Of a DNA stretch of 64,000 nucleotides, positions 9,484 to 17,214 are shown one piece after another. The stretch is from Bacteroidales bacterium (lineage in GTDB: Bacteria > Bacteroidota > Bacteroidia > Bacteroidales > ML635J-15), in NCBI GenBank assembly GCA_017994175.1, contig JAGOLH010000002.1:1-64000 (forward strand), read 5' to 3'. The position numbers and the translations under genes are program-made. The stretch's first letter is position 1, and the number at the start of each line of letters is the position of its first letter. The notes under the pieces are model-generated. The model had not been told where the DNA came from. It was given only the letters and a program-made list of their open reading frames with translations, and ran no database searches.

Positions 9484-9759
9484 CTATTTTACAGTTTTTT
9501 TCAGTTCGCTACCGGCTGAGAATTTAACAACTTTTTTAGCGGGGATGTTAATAACTTGGGTCGGTTTCTGAGGATTACGTCCTTTACGTGCAGCTCTTTT
9601 AGCAACACCAAAAGTACCAAAACCTACCAATGCAACACGGCCACCTTTTTTCAAAGTGTCGGTAGTAGCACACAGGAAAGCGTCTAAAGCTTTTTTTGAA
9701 TCAGCTTTTGTTAAGCCGGCTTTTTTTGCAATAGCATCAATTAATTCTGCTTTGTTCAT
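9484..9759 (-). CDS. hup: HU family DNA-binding protein
   Basis: The 91-residue length and sequence are those of a canonical HU nucleoid protein: MNKAELIDAIA start, the helical dimerisation part (residues 1-45), GFGTFGVAKRAARKGRNPQ (about 47-65) with the beta-arm including the intercalating-proline region NPQKPTQVINIPA, and a C-terminal KFSAGSELK helix. It binds and bends DNA as a dimer. A strong -33/-7 promoter lies 48-79 bases upstream of the ATG. trmH follows on the same strand. Confidence 0.97.
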   Translation of the reverse strand: MNKAELIDAIAKKAGLTKADSKKALDAFLCATTDTLKKGGRVALVGFGTFGVAKRAARKGRNPQKPTQVINIPAKKVVKFSAGSELKKTVK

Positions 9760-9806
9760 AACTTTTTAATTTAAGGTTAATAACTAGGAAAAATGTTTTT
9801 CTTCTG

Positions 9807-9838
9807 CAAATATAGATTATTACAAGTATTAAGCAAGT
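9807..9838 (-). promoter_or_regulatory. hup promoter (Bacteroidota sigma-ABfr type)
   Basis: On the minus strand TTG is followed by exactly 19 bases and TATATTTG, matching TTG-N19-TAnnTTTG. The -7 box occupies 9807-9814 and the TTG 9834-9836. The predicted leader is about 40 bases to the HU ATG. Confidence 0.8.
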
Positions 9839-10005
9839 TTTTGCTTTAAAAAAATATCATTTTGTTAATATTTCCCATGAATTGTTAATAAAGTCGATAA
9901 AAACAGGGTGTATTTATGAAGGGCTATGGGGCAGAATGGGTACAAAAGGTAAACAATGAAATAAAAATAAATATGATTGGGGAGGTGCGGAAAACAAAAA
10001 TTTTT

Positions 10006-10013
10006 TACTTTTG
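10006..10013 (+). promoter_or_regulatory. -7 box of the tRNA-Ser gene
   Basis: TACTTTTG matches TAnnTTTG and ends four bases before the mature tRNA 5' end, implying transcription starts at or very near the tRNA itself. No correctly spaced TTG is visible. Confidence 0.4.
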
Positions 10014-10017
10014 CAGC

Positions 10018-10104
10018 GGAGAAATGGCAGAGCGGTCGAATGCGGCGGTCTTGAAAACCGTTGTCCGGGCAACCGGACCGGGGGTTCGAATCCCTCTTTC
10101 TCCG
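10018..10104 (+). tRNA. tRNA-Ser (anticodon UGA)
   Basis: The acceptor stem GGAGAAA (10018-10024) pairs with TTTCTCC (10097-10103), with discriminator G at 10104. The anticodon stem-loop has loop CTTGAAA (10050-10056) with anticodon TGA at 10052-10054. The T arm has loop TTCGAAT at 10085-10091. A long variable arm (CCGGGCAACCGG region) identifies a class II tRNA, as expected for serine. CCA is not encoded (CAA follows). Predicted proteins read across this stretch on both strands are spurious. Confidence 0.97.
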
Positions 10105-10115
10105 CAATCATCTGG

Positions 10116-10142
10116 AAATGACCCGTTAGGGTCATTTTTTAT
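10116..10142 (+). terminator. Rho-independent terminator of tRNA-Ser
   Basis: AAATGACCC (10116-10124) and GGGTCATTT (10129-10137) form a nine-base-pair stem with loop GTTA and a following T-run, eleven bases after the tRNA. Confidence 0.9.
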
Positions 10143-10145
10143 TGG

Positions 10146-10177
10146 TTAGCGATGCAAATTTATTTGCAATCGCTAAA
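10146..10177. repeat. Inverted repeat downstream of tRNA-Ser
   Basis: TTAGCGA-t-GCAAA is mirrored by TTTGC-aa-TCGCTAA around a short AT-rich centre, forming the second of three consecutive hairpins after the tRNA. There is no T-tract, so termination is doubtful. Confidence 0.6.
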
Positions 10178-10190
10178 TCAATAAAAAACC

Positions 10191-10213
10191 AAACCTGCAA
10201 AGCAGGTTTTTTT
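10191..10213. terminator. Third hairpin, terminator-like
   Basis: AAACCTGC (10191-10198) pairs with GCAGGTTT (10202-10209) around loop AAA and is followed by a T-run on the plus strand and preceded by an A-run, so it could work in both directions. The remaining interval to 10387 holds a run of nine C (10229-10237), a GC-rich imperfect hairpin (10243-10267) and no gene. Confidence 0.7.
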
Positions 10214-10387
10214 CAGATGGTTGATTCTCCCCCCCCCTTACGGGATCACGAGCGCAGCGAGTAATCCTAAATTCAATAATGAAATAAACTGTTGACATAT
10301 CAATATTTGCGAAAGCCGTTAACATCCGAATCCTCGTTGAGTGAATTGAATTGGGATGCAGAGAGAAACCGATACTGACTTAAACTT

Positions 10388-11245
10388 CTACATCGAAAGC
10401 AACATGTCAATTAGTTCCGGTTGAGGGAAAACATCGAACTTTCCACGGTCCACATTGCTGTGTGACCATAACCCCGGTTTCTTGCAGCACATTTCGATAT
10501 TGCACTCGTCGAATGCATCAGCTCCTATTTGCTTGATCCGCTCCGGTAATCCTTTGGTAATATCGATAGAATCGCGGTCTGCAATAAACAATAAAAGCTT
10601 TTTCAATGTTTCGAGCTGTTTGTCAGAGTAGCGGTGATAGCTGCTAAACCCTCTGAATGGTTTTGATAGGTTTACTATTTGAGAAGCTGCAACAGGTGAA
10701 TTGACGTACGTCTTTCCGTTTTTAACCCAACTGAAATTGCACAACTCAATACCAACCGAGTTGCGGTGCATTGCGTTGTTGCCTATTCCAAGATGCCATG
10801 CATATCCTCCTTCCGGGAAAGCTTGCACTGCCATACCATCGTAACTATTATCGTTGTTCGTGATGCTTTGTCCGCCAAGTACAAATTCCGTGGCAATCAG
10901 CCCCCTGGTATCGTTGTTCCAACTGCTTACCACGTTCAGTGGATTGTGCCATCCGGCAGTGTGGTGCAAAAATACCCATTGCTTTTGCGTGGGTCCTGCA
11001 TAGTACTCGTCTTTGTCCATATATCTTTTTTCGAAATATAATGGACTGTCAATCTGATTAGTATCGAGTAAACCCATTGCTGAAAGCGTTTTGGGTCCTG
11101 CAATACCGTCGGAAGTGAGACCATGTTGCGCCTGCCAGTTTTTTACTGCCTGCAGTGTGCCGTTACCGAAAATTCCATCTGCGGTAATACCCAGAAACTC
11201 CTGAAGTTTTTTTACATCGTCTCCTGTTGAACCTAGTGTTAGCAT
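10388..11245 (-). CDS. N-acetylmuramoyl-L-alanine amidase with peptidoglycan-binding domain
   Basis: The 285-residue product has an N-terminal PG_binding_1 domain (about 1-60: LGSTGDDVKKLQEFLG ... DGIFGNGTLQAVKNWQ ... DGIAGPKTLSAMG) and a C-terminal Amidase_2/PGRP-type domain (about 88-285). The latter has FLHHTAGW with a zinc His, and LWSHSNVDRGKFDVFP with the distal His and Lys/Asp positions. It should cleave the amide bond between MurNAc and L-Ala. No signal peptide is seen, as in endolysins, so export is unclear. The frame opens at a TTG (11350), but ATG 11245 begins exactly at the domain and has a TACATTTG box (11284-11291) upstream. No other phage-like gene is nearby, so it is probably a resident autolysin-type enzyme. 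Confidence 0.88.
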   Translation of the reverse strand: MLTLGSTGDDVKKLQEFLGITADGIFGNGTLQAVKNWQAQHGLTSDGIAGPKTLSAMGLLDTNQIDSPLYFEKRYMDKDEYYAGPTQKQWVFLHHTAGWHNPLNVVSSWNNDTRGLIATEFVLGGQSITNNDNSYDGMAVQAFPEGGYAWHLGIGNNAMHRNSVGIELCNFSWVKNGKTYVNSPVAASQIVNLSKPFRGFSSYHRYSDKQLETLKKLLLFIADRDSIDITKGLPERIKQIGADAFDECNIEMCCKKPGLWSHSNVDRGKFDVFPQPELIDMLLSM

Positions 11246-11283
11246 AGGGCGGTCGGTGTTAGTTTTCGTTTCAAAAGAAGTAT

Positions 11284-11291
11284 CAAATGTA
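11284..11291 (-). promoter_or_regulatory. -7 box of the amidase gene
   Basis: TACATTTG on the minus strand fits TAnnTTTG and lies 38 bases before ATG 11245, inside the longer TTG-initiated frame. It supports the shorter start. The -33 element is imperfect. Confidence 0.5.
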
Positions 11292-11379
11292 AAATATTTC
11301 CATAACTTTTCGAAATTATACACAGGTAAAAAATGTGAACCTTTCCCCAATTAAAACATACCAAACAAAACAAAAGCAC

Positions 11380-11409
11380 TTGTTGTATTCGGTTCGATAT
11401 TTACATTTG
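11380..11409 (+). promoter_or_regulatory. Promoter of the tandem UvrA-like gene, predicting a leaderless mRNA
   Basis: TTG (11380-11382), 19 bases, then TACATTTG (11402-11409) is an exact match to the Bacteroidota promoter. The ATG follows only four bases after the -7 box, so transcription should begin at or within a few bases of the start codon. No in-frame ATG occurs before the conserved IRISGACENNLK motif, so a later start is not available. Confidence 0.75.
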
Positions 11410-11413
11410 CACC

Positions 11414-14400
11414 ATGGTTACTGACAACAACAACACAATACGGATTTCGGGTGCGTGCGAAAACAATCTGAAGTCAGTGAGCGTGGAAATACCTAAAAAT
11501 CAACTGGTTGTAGTAACCGGTGTTTCGGGTTCCGGAAAATCGTCGCTGGTTTTCGATGTTTTGGCGCAGGAGGGGCAGCGGCGTTTCCTTGAGACTTTTC
11601 CTTCGTTTTCGCGTTTGTATATGGGAAAAATGAATCGCCCTGCAGTTGGGTTGATCGAAGGTGTATCGCCGGTAGTGTGTATCGGTCAAAAGACGGCAGG
11701 TTCGGGAGTCCGCAGCACTGTTGGAACAATCACCGATATCTACGATATGCTTCGTTTGTTGTTTGCCCGTGCAGGCAAATCGCCGGACGGGACACCCCTG
11801 AAACGCAGTATGTTTTCGTTCAATGCGCCAGAAGGAGCATGCCCGCATTGCAAGGGAACAGGCCTCGAGGAAAAGATATCAGAAGCGAAGCTGGTGGCTT
11901 CCCCCGAAAAAAGCATACGCGAGGGAGCGCTTGCACCTACCTTACCCAACGGATACATTATGTATTCGCAGGTCACTGCTGAGGTGCTCGATACAGTGTG
12001 CCGCGAACATGGTTTTAGTGTGGATATTCCCTGGCAACAACTTTCGCGCGCGCAACAGGAAGTTGTGCTCTATGGAAGTACAAGGATCAAGGTTCCATTC
12101 GGAAAACATCCGCTGGAATCGAGGTTGAAATGGACGGGTATTACTGCCAAGCCCCGTGAAGAAGGCTTCTACAGAGGACTTATCCCTATTATGACTGAAA
12201 TCCTTCAACGCGATCGCAACGATAATATTCTGCGCTATACCGAATCGCTGCCATGCAGCGTATGTAATGGTAAGCGACTGAATAGCAGAGCGTTGTCGGT
12301 AACCGTTGAAGGTGCTACCATACAACAGCTTTCCGAAATGGAGCTTTCTGAATTGAAAGAGTGGTTGTTGGAACATTCGAAAAATGAAGCGGTGCATCCG
12401 GTTTTCATGGCAGTACAGCAATCTGTCTGTCGCAGCATCGAAAATCTGGAGCCTCTTGGGCTTGGGCATCTCAGTTTGTCGCGCCCTGCCACGGCATTAT
12501 CACCGGGCGATATTCAGCGGCTGCGCCTTGTGAATCAATTGAGTAACGGACTAAGCGGGATTATTTACGTATTCGACGAACCCTCGGCAGGTTTACATCC
12601 TGTGAACCTTACAGGGATGATCAGGTTGTTCCGAAATCTGGTGAATACAGGGAACACAGTTATTGTAGTAGAACACGACCCTGCTCTGATAGCTTGTGCC
12701 GACTATATTGCCGATATGGGTCCGGGAGCAGGAACCCATGGAGGAGAAATAGTTTTTGCTGGTTCTTACAGCGATTTTATCGATAACACAACCCTCCAAT
12801 CTGCTACACTGAAGGCAATACGTGAATTCAACAACCCCGGTATAGTATCTTCTGCCGCGTATTCCCCCGGGCAAAGCTTTGTTATTCGTAACTGCCATGC
12901 TTACAACCTTAAAAATATTGATGCAGTTTTTCATTATCAGGCATTAAATATGGTCTGTGGTCCTTCAGGCTCCGGAAAAACAGCACTGGTGGAATTTGAA
13001 CTGGAGCAAAAAGCCTTGCAGTCAATCAGCAACCTAAAACGAGGCAGACCGGAAACGGAAGACCTGAAATTTGACAGAATTATTAAAATTAACCGTCAGC
13101 CTATTGGAAGAAGTCCGCGAAGCAATCCTGCCACTTACACAGGGCTTTCCGACCGCTACCGCGATTTGTTTGCATCTCTGGGCGAGTCGAAAGAAGCAGG
13201 TTTGAGTAAATCGGACTTCTCGTTCAATACAAAAGGGGGCTGTTGCCCGCATTGTGGTGGTGCCGGAAGGGTAAGTGTAGGAATGCATTTCCTTGGTGAT
13301 GTTGACGTGGTATGCCCTGTTTGCAATGGGAAACGATTCAATGCAACGGTGCTTTCGGTGCAATACCGAGGCAAAAATATTGCAAGCATTCTCGATATGA
13401 CGGTAAACGAATCGATTCGATTTTTCGAAGGGCATTCGTCTATACTGCGTCCACTGCTGGCACTCGAAGCCACCGGACTGGGATATATTCAAACAGGGCA
13501 GTCGTCGACTACACTTTCGGGAGGTGAGGCTCAACGTATGAAACTAGCTGCTGAGCTGCAACGGAACGACACGGGTAATACACTATACATTCTCGATGAA
13601 CCCTCTGCAGGACTTCATCCGGCTGATATTACGGTTCTTGCCGGAGCGTTGCGAAAACTTATTTCACGCGGGAATACCGTTGTTTGCATTGAACATGACG
13701 AAACTTTCATCAGGTATGCCGATCATATAGTCGAATTGGGTCCCGGACAAGGCAGGCACGGTGGAACGATAGTAGCATTTGGAACCCCGTGGCAGCTGAT
13801 GTACCACGATGGCTCTGCCAGCCTGCTGAAACCCGAAAATCGAAAGCAATTGCACGAAAAAGGTTTGCTTCATTCACTGCGCAATACGCACATCAGCTTT
13901 AAGGGCATTACGACCTGCAACCTAAAAAATATTGATGTTGACATCCCGCTGGGTGTTCTCACCGCTGTTACCGGAGTTTCGGGTAGTGGTAAAACGTCGC
14001 TTGCGCTCGGGACGCTCTATGCCGAAGCGTTTACCCGCTTTGCCGGAAGTTTGTCGACCTATTCGAGGAGTATGCTGAAACTTTCGAACCGCGCCCGAAT
14101 GGAATCGGTTACCGGTCTGGTACCCTGTGTCGCTGTCAGCCGGAGGTATGTTAGCCATTCTGCCCGCAGCACTGTCGGAACACTTACTGGCATATACGAT
14201 CTGTTCAGATTGCTTTATTCGCGTATTGCCCAGCAACAGGGTATTATGCTGACAGCCGGATTTTTCTCGTTCAACCACCAACCGGGAGCATGCAGTCATT
14301 GCGATGGACTGGGTTATATTTTCACTTGCGATGCCGGTAAACTGATTTCGCATCCCGAAAAACCCATAGGAGCAGGAGCTATGGATGGAAGCCGCCCGGG

Positions 14401-16228
14401 CAGGTTCTATGGTGACCCATACGGACAATACATTGCTGTCCTGAATAAAATTGCATCAGAACAGGGCGTAGATCTGGGTCAGGCATGGGAAAGTCTCCCC
14501 AACGATTTTAAGCAAATTGCACTATATGGTACAGGCAACCGAATTTGGAATGCTGAATGGAAGTTCAAAAATAAAACACGGGAAGGCAGCCATAGTCTGA
14601 GCAATGTTTGGAAGGGATTCTGCAATCTGGTTGATGAGGAGTACCAGCGCCGGCATCTTAACAAAAGTACCGGTGGCACTGAAGACCTGATGATGAAGAA
14701 AAAGTGTAGTGTTTGCGACGGCAAACGGTTGAACAGCGAAGCGCTTTCCATTACTTTTCAGGGTTGCGACATTTCCAGCCTTTCCGATAAAGATATAGGC
14801 AGCTTACCGGGAATATTTTCAAAACCTGTTTCCGGCAATGTATTGCAGGAGGTGGTAAAGGACATCGGGCTTCGCGTTACTGCCATTGCTACTGTCATGG
14901 AGCAACTCGGGCTGGCGTATCTGTCGGCATCGCGTTATTCGGAAAGCCTTTCAGCAGGCGAGTCGCAGCGATTACAGCTTGCATCGGCTTTTTCGGCAAC
15001 ATTAAGCGGAGTATGTTATGTGATCGATGAACCTGCTGCCGGGTTGCACCCCAGCGATGCTGAAAAAATCGGCATTGTTATGCAAACACTGGCAGATGCA
15101 GGCAATACGGTAGTGTTTACAGGACACAACAGTGCTCTTGCTGCGCAGGCTGCCTATGTGGTCGAAATGGGTCCGGGCTCCGGTTCCGAAGGTGGACGGG
15201 TTGTTGCTGCTGGTACCCCTGAAGAACTCAAACAAAGATCAGATTCGGCCACAGCGGCATTGCTCACGCAGGCTATACCCGCAGTAAGACACAATTATAC
15301 CTGCAAAATTTTCGGTTTTGGGGTTGAAAAAGCCAACGCCAATAATTTAAAAAATATTGATGCAGGCTTTGCCCTTGGCGGGATAACTGCACTTACAGGA
15401 GTTTCAGGAAGTGGAAAAACCTCGCTGGTTCGCGATGTACTCTATGCATCAGCTCTTGCAAAGCAACCCGTGCAATGCAGTGGCGTTTATGGTCTTCAAG
15501 AATTTGGAGAAGTGATTTTTATGGCGCAGGGGCAGGGAGCAGGCTCTGCACTGAGTAGCCCTGCAACATTCAGCGGATTGCTCGATAAAATAAGGACCTG
15601 CTATGCATCGACTACTGAGGCGAAAAGCCTTAGTATGAAAGCTTCGCATTTTTCGTATGTTCATGCCGATGGCAAATGCCCTGACTGCAACGGCATGGGT
15701 GAAAGAAGCATTTCGATGGACTTTATGAGTGAGTTGAACATCCCTTGCCCCACTTGCGGTGGAACACGCTACAAACCCCAAAGCCTTGATGTGATGTATC
15801 AGGGAAAAAGCATCGGCGATATTATGAAAACAAGCTTGCACGATGCCATACAGGTTTTTCATGAGAACCCCAAAATTACCCATATGCTCCATATAGCGGA
15901 TGCATGCGGCATTGGTCATCTGCTATTCGGACAGCCACTTACATCACTGTCGGGTGGAGAATACCAGCGTTTGCTACTGGCAAAGCAACTTATGCATCCC
16001 CAAAAGCAAAAATGCCTGTATATTTTCGACGAACCTGCTGCCGGACTGCATCCGTTTGATATTGAAAAGCTGAATGTAATATTTCTTAACCTCGCTGAAA
16101 ATGGCCACAGTGTGGTAATTATAGAACATAACCCAACGATGACAGCCATTGCCGATCAGGTGCTGGAACTGGGTCCCGTCGGCGGCCCTGAAGGAGGGTA
16201 TATTCTGAAAAACCACACATCTGAATAA
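11414..16228 (+). CDS. UvrA-like ABC ATPase, fused tandem dimer with four nucleotide-binding modules
   Basis: The 1604-residue protein is two UvrA-like halves in one chain. Walker A motifs are at about residues 36, 516, 853 and 1328 (TGVSGSGKSS, CGPSGSGKTA, TGVSGSGKTS, TGVSGSGKTS), each with a UvrA NNLKN/YNLKN lead-in, and there are four Walker B motifs of the type Y-(V/I)-x-DEP-(S/A)-AGLHP. Signatures are SPGDIQR, SGGEAQR, SAGESQR and SGGEYQR; the first and third are degenerate. Each half has CxxC zinc-finger pairs such as CPHCKGTG and CPVCNGKR. In both N-terminal modules the chain runs from LLFARAGK or LLYSRIAQ directly to FSFN..GACxHC, so the UvrB-binding domain of classical UvrA is absent, as in UvrA2-class proteins. 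The third module has GH instead of EH before the H-loop histidine. Role in DNA damage tolerance or drug protection is inferred. It is monocistronic. Confidence 0.93.
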   Translation: MVTDNNNTIRISGACENNLKSVSVEIPKNQLVVVTGVSGSGKSSLVFDVLAQEGQRRFLETFPSFSRLYMGKMNRPAVGLIEGVSPVVCIGQKTAGSGVRSTVGTITDIYDMLRLLFARAGKSPDGTPLKRSMFSFNAPEGACPHCKGTGLEEKISEAKLVASPEKSIREGALAPTLPNGYIMYSQVTAEVLDTVCREHGFSVDIPWQQLSRAQQEVVLYGSTRIKVPFGKHPLESRLKWTGITAKPREEGFYRGLIPIMTEILQRDRNDNILRYTESLPCSVCNGKRLNSRALSVTVEGATIQQLSEMELSELKEWLLEHSKNEAVHPVFMAVQQSVCRSIENLEPLGLGHLSLSRPATALSPGDIQRLRLVNQLSNGLSGIIYVFDEPSAGLHPVNLTGMIRLFRNLVNTGNTVIVVEHDPALIACADYIADMGPGAGTHGGEIVFAGSYSDFIDNTTLQSATLKAIREFNNPGIVSSAAYSPGQSFVIRNCHAYNLKNIDAVFHYQALNMVCGPSGSGKTALVEFELEQKALQSISNLKRGRPETEDLKFDRIIKINRQPIGRSPRSNPATYTGLSDRYRDLFASLGESKEAGLSKSDFSFNTKGGCCPHCGGAGRVSVGMHFLGDVDVVCPVCNGKRFNATVLSVQYRGKNIASILDMTVNESIRFFEGHSSILRPLLALEATGLGYIQTGQSSTTLSGGEAQRMKLAAELQRNDTGNTLYILDEPSAGLHPADITVLAGALRKLISRGNTVVCIEHDETFIRYADHIVELGPGQGRHGGTIVAFGTPWQLMYHDGSASLLKPENRKQLHEKGLLHSLRNTHISFKGITTCNLKNIDVDIPLGVLTAVTGVSGSGKTSLALGTLYAEAFTRFAGSLSTYSRSMLKLSNRARMESVTGLVPCVAVSRRYVSHSARSTVGTLTGIYDLFRLLYSRIAQQQGIMLTAGFFSFNHQPGACSHCDGLGYIFTCDAGKLISHPEKPIGAGAMDGSRPGRFYGDPYGQYIAVLNKIASEQGVDLGQAWESLPNDFKQIALYGTGNRIWNAEWKFKNKTREGSHSLSNVWKGFCNLVDEEYQRRHLNKSTGGTEDLMMKKKCSVCDGKRLNSEALSITFQGCDISSLSDKDIGSLPGIFSKPVSGNVLQEVVKDIGLRVTAIATVMEQLGLAYLSASRYSESLSAGESQRLQLASAFSATLSGVCYVIDEPAAGLHPSDAEKIGIVMQTLADAGNTVVFTGHNSALAAQAAYVVEMGPGSGSEGGRVVAAGTPEELKQRSDSATAALLTQAIPAVRHNYTCKIFGFGVEKANANNLKNIDAGFALGGITALTGVSGSGKTSLVRDVLYASALAKQPVQCSGVYGLQEFGEVIFMAQGQGAGSALSSPATFSGLLDKIRTCYASTTEAKSLSMKASHFSYVHADGKCPDCNGMGERSISMDFMSELNIPCPTCGGTRYKPQSLDVMYQGKSIGDIMKTSLHDAIQVFHENPKITHMLHIADACGIGHLLFGQPLTSLSGGEYQRLLLAKQLMHPQKQKCLYIFDEPAAGLHPFDIEKLNVIFLNLAENGHSVVIIEHNPTMTAIADQVLELGPVGGPEGGYILKNHTSE

Positions 16229-16338
16229 AATATTCTCTAGCCAAAGCCTTGATAAATATTACCGATGGCCATTAGGTTCAACATTTGGCTTTATTGATTG
16301 ATTTTACAATTGAATCAGCAATAATGCTATCAATATAT

Positions 16339-16346
16339 TACCTTTG
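16339..16346 (+). promoter_or_regulatory. -7 box upstream of the DUF364 gene
   Basis: TACCTTTG matches TAnnTTTG and would give a leader of about 50 bases to the ATG at 16402. The nearest TTG is 26 bases upstream, too far for a standard -33 element. Confidence 0.45.
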
Positions 16347-16401
16347 CTAAAAACCGGATTGCAGATAGAATATTCTGACCAGAATTTAATGGGAGTGAGC
16401 T

Positions 16402-17214
16402 ATGATTTTGGATGAAACCTTTGCTTTATTAAAAACCCGCTACGAGAACCGGTTCAATTCAACACGCATCGAAAAAGTGCAGATTGGCGTTTGCTTTGCT
16501 GCTGTGCAATTATCGAGTGGATATTGCGGTCTGTCGAGTGTAGATTCCGCCAGTGTAAGCTGCTGTACTGGAAAACGGATCAGAGAAAACCTTCCTTTTA
16601 CACCGGGAAACATATGCGGGCAAAAACTACTTGACTTGTTTTCATGTCCACTGGAATCAAGAACGCTCGATATTGTAAGAATGGCAGCAATGAATGCTGT
16701 TTCGCAGGAACTGATAGCATCGGAAGATTATACCATTGTTGAAGACAAAGACCCTATTGAACTTGTTGATTTACAAAGCAATAAAATAATTTGTATTGTA
16801 GGCGCATTTCATAGTTACATGAAAACTATTTCACAAACACAATCAACGTTGGTTGTTATCGAAATGAATGAGTTGGCAATCCCCGATGAATATAAGCAAT
16901 GCTATGTTCCTGCATCGAAGGCAGCTTCGGTTTTTCCTGAGGCTGACACGATTATTATTACGGGATCTACTTTAGTAAACCGTACACTTGATTTTGTAGT
17001 CGAGTCTATTCCTTCTGGTAAGCAAGTAATCCTTGTGGGTCCGACTGCAGGGTTAATTCCGGATGTGTTGTTCCGGCATGGTATTCAGGTTATCGGGGCA
17101 ACACGGGTTGCCGATCCGGAAAGGGTAATGCAAGCTATTGCTGAAGGTGCAGCCGGTTACCATTTATTTAGAAACGGAGCGCAGAAAATATGCATAATGA
17201 ATAATGCAAAATAA
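16402..17214 (+). CDS. DUF4213/DUF364 domain protein (putative metal chelatase-like)
   Basis: The 270-residue protein has an N-terminal DUF4213-type part (about 1-90, with LSSGYCGLSSVDSASVSCC) and a C-terminal DUF364 part (about 115-260, IICIVGAFHSY ... ADTIIITGSTLVNRTLDFVVES ... VGPTAGLIPDVLF). DUF364 is described as a putative heavy-metal-chelation domain, and such genes occur beside molybdenum-hydroxylase or metal-uptake genes. Several cysteines (C33, C42, C54, C55) lie in the N-terminal part. The next gene overlaps this one by 11 bases, so the products are probably linked in function. The substrate metal is not known. Confidence 0.82.
   Translation: MILDETFALLKTRYENRFNSTRIEKVQIGVCFAAVQLSSGYCGLSSVDSASVSCCTGKRIRENLPFTPGNICGQKLLDLFSCPLESRTLDIVRMAAMNAVSQELIASEDYTIVEDKDPIELVDLQSNKIICIVGAFHSYMKTISQTQSTLVVIEMNELAIPDEYKQCYVPASKAASVFPEADTIIITGSTLVNRTLDFVVESIPSGKQVILVGPTAGLIPDVLFRHGIQVIGATRVADPERVMQAIAEGAAGYHLFRNGAQKICIMNNAK

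Noticed and set aside
9865-10149. Three overlapping protein frames on both strands across the tRNA region (63-80 residues)
   Set aside because: They translate the tRNA-Ser gene and its flanks; the tRNA cloverleaf is complete and the peptides have no family character.
10388-11245. Possible prophage, because the amidase resembles an endolysin without a signal peptide
   Set aside because: No holin, portal, tail or integrase gene is adjacent, and the gene has its own host-type -7 box.
11942-15919. Many minus-strand frames of 70-175 residues under the UvrA-like gene
   Set aside because: They mirror the plus-strand codon structure and have no known domain; the plus-strand frame is fully explained.
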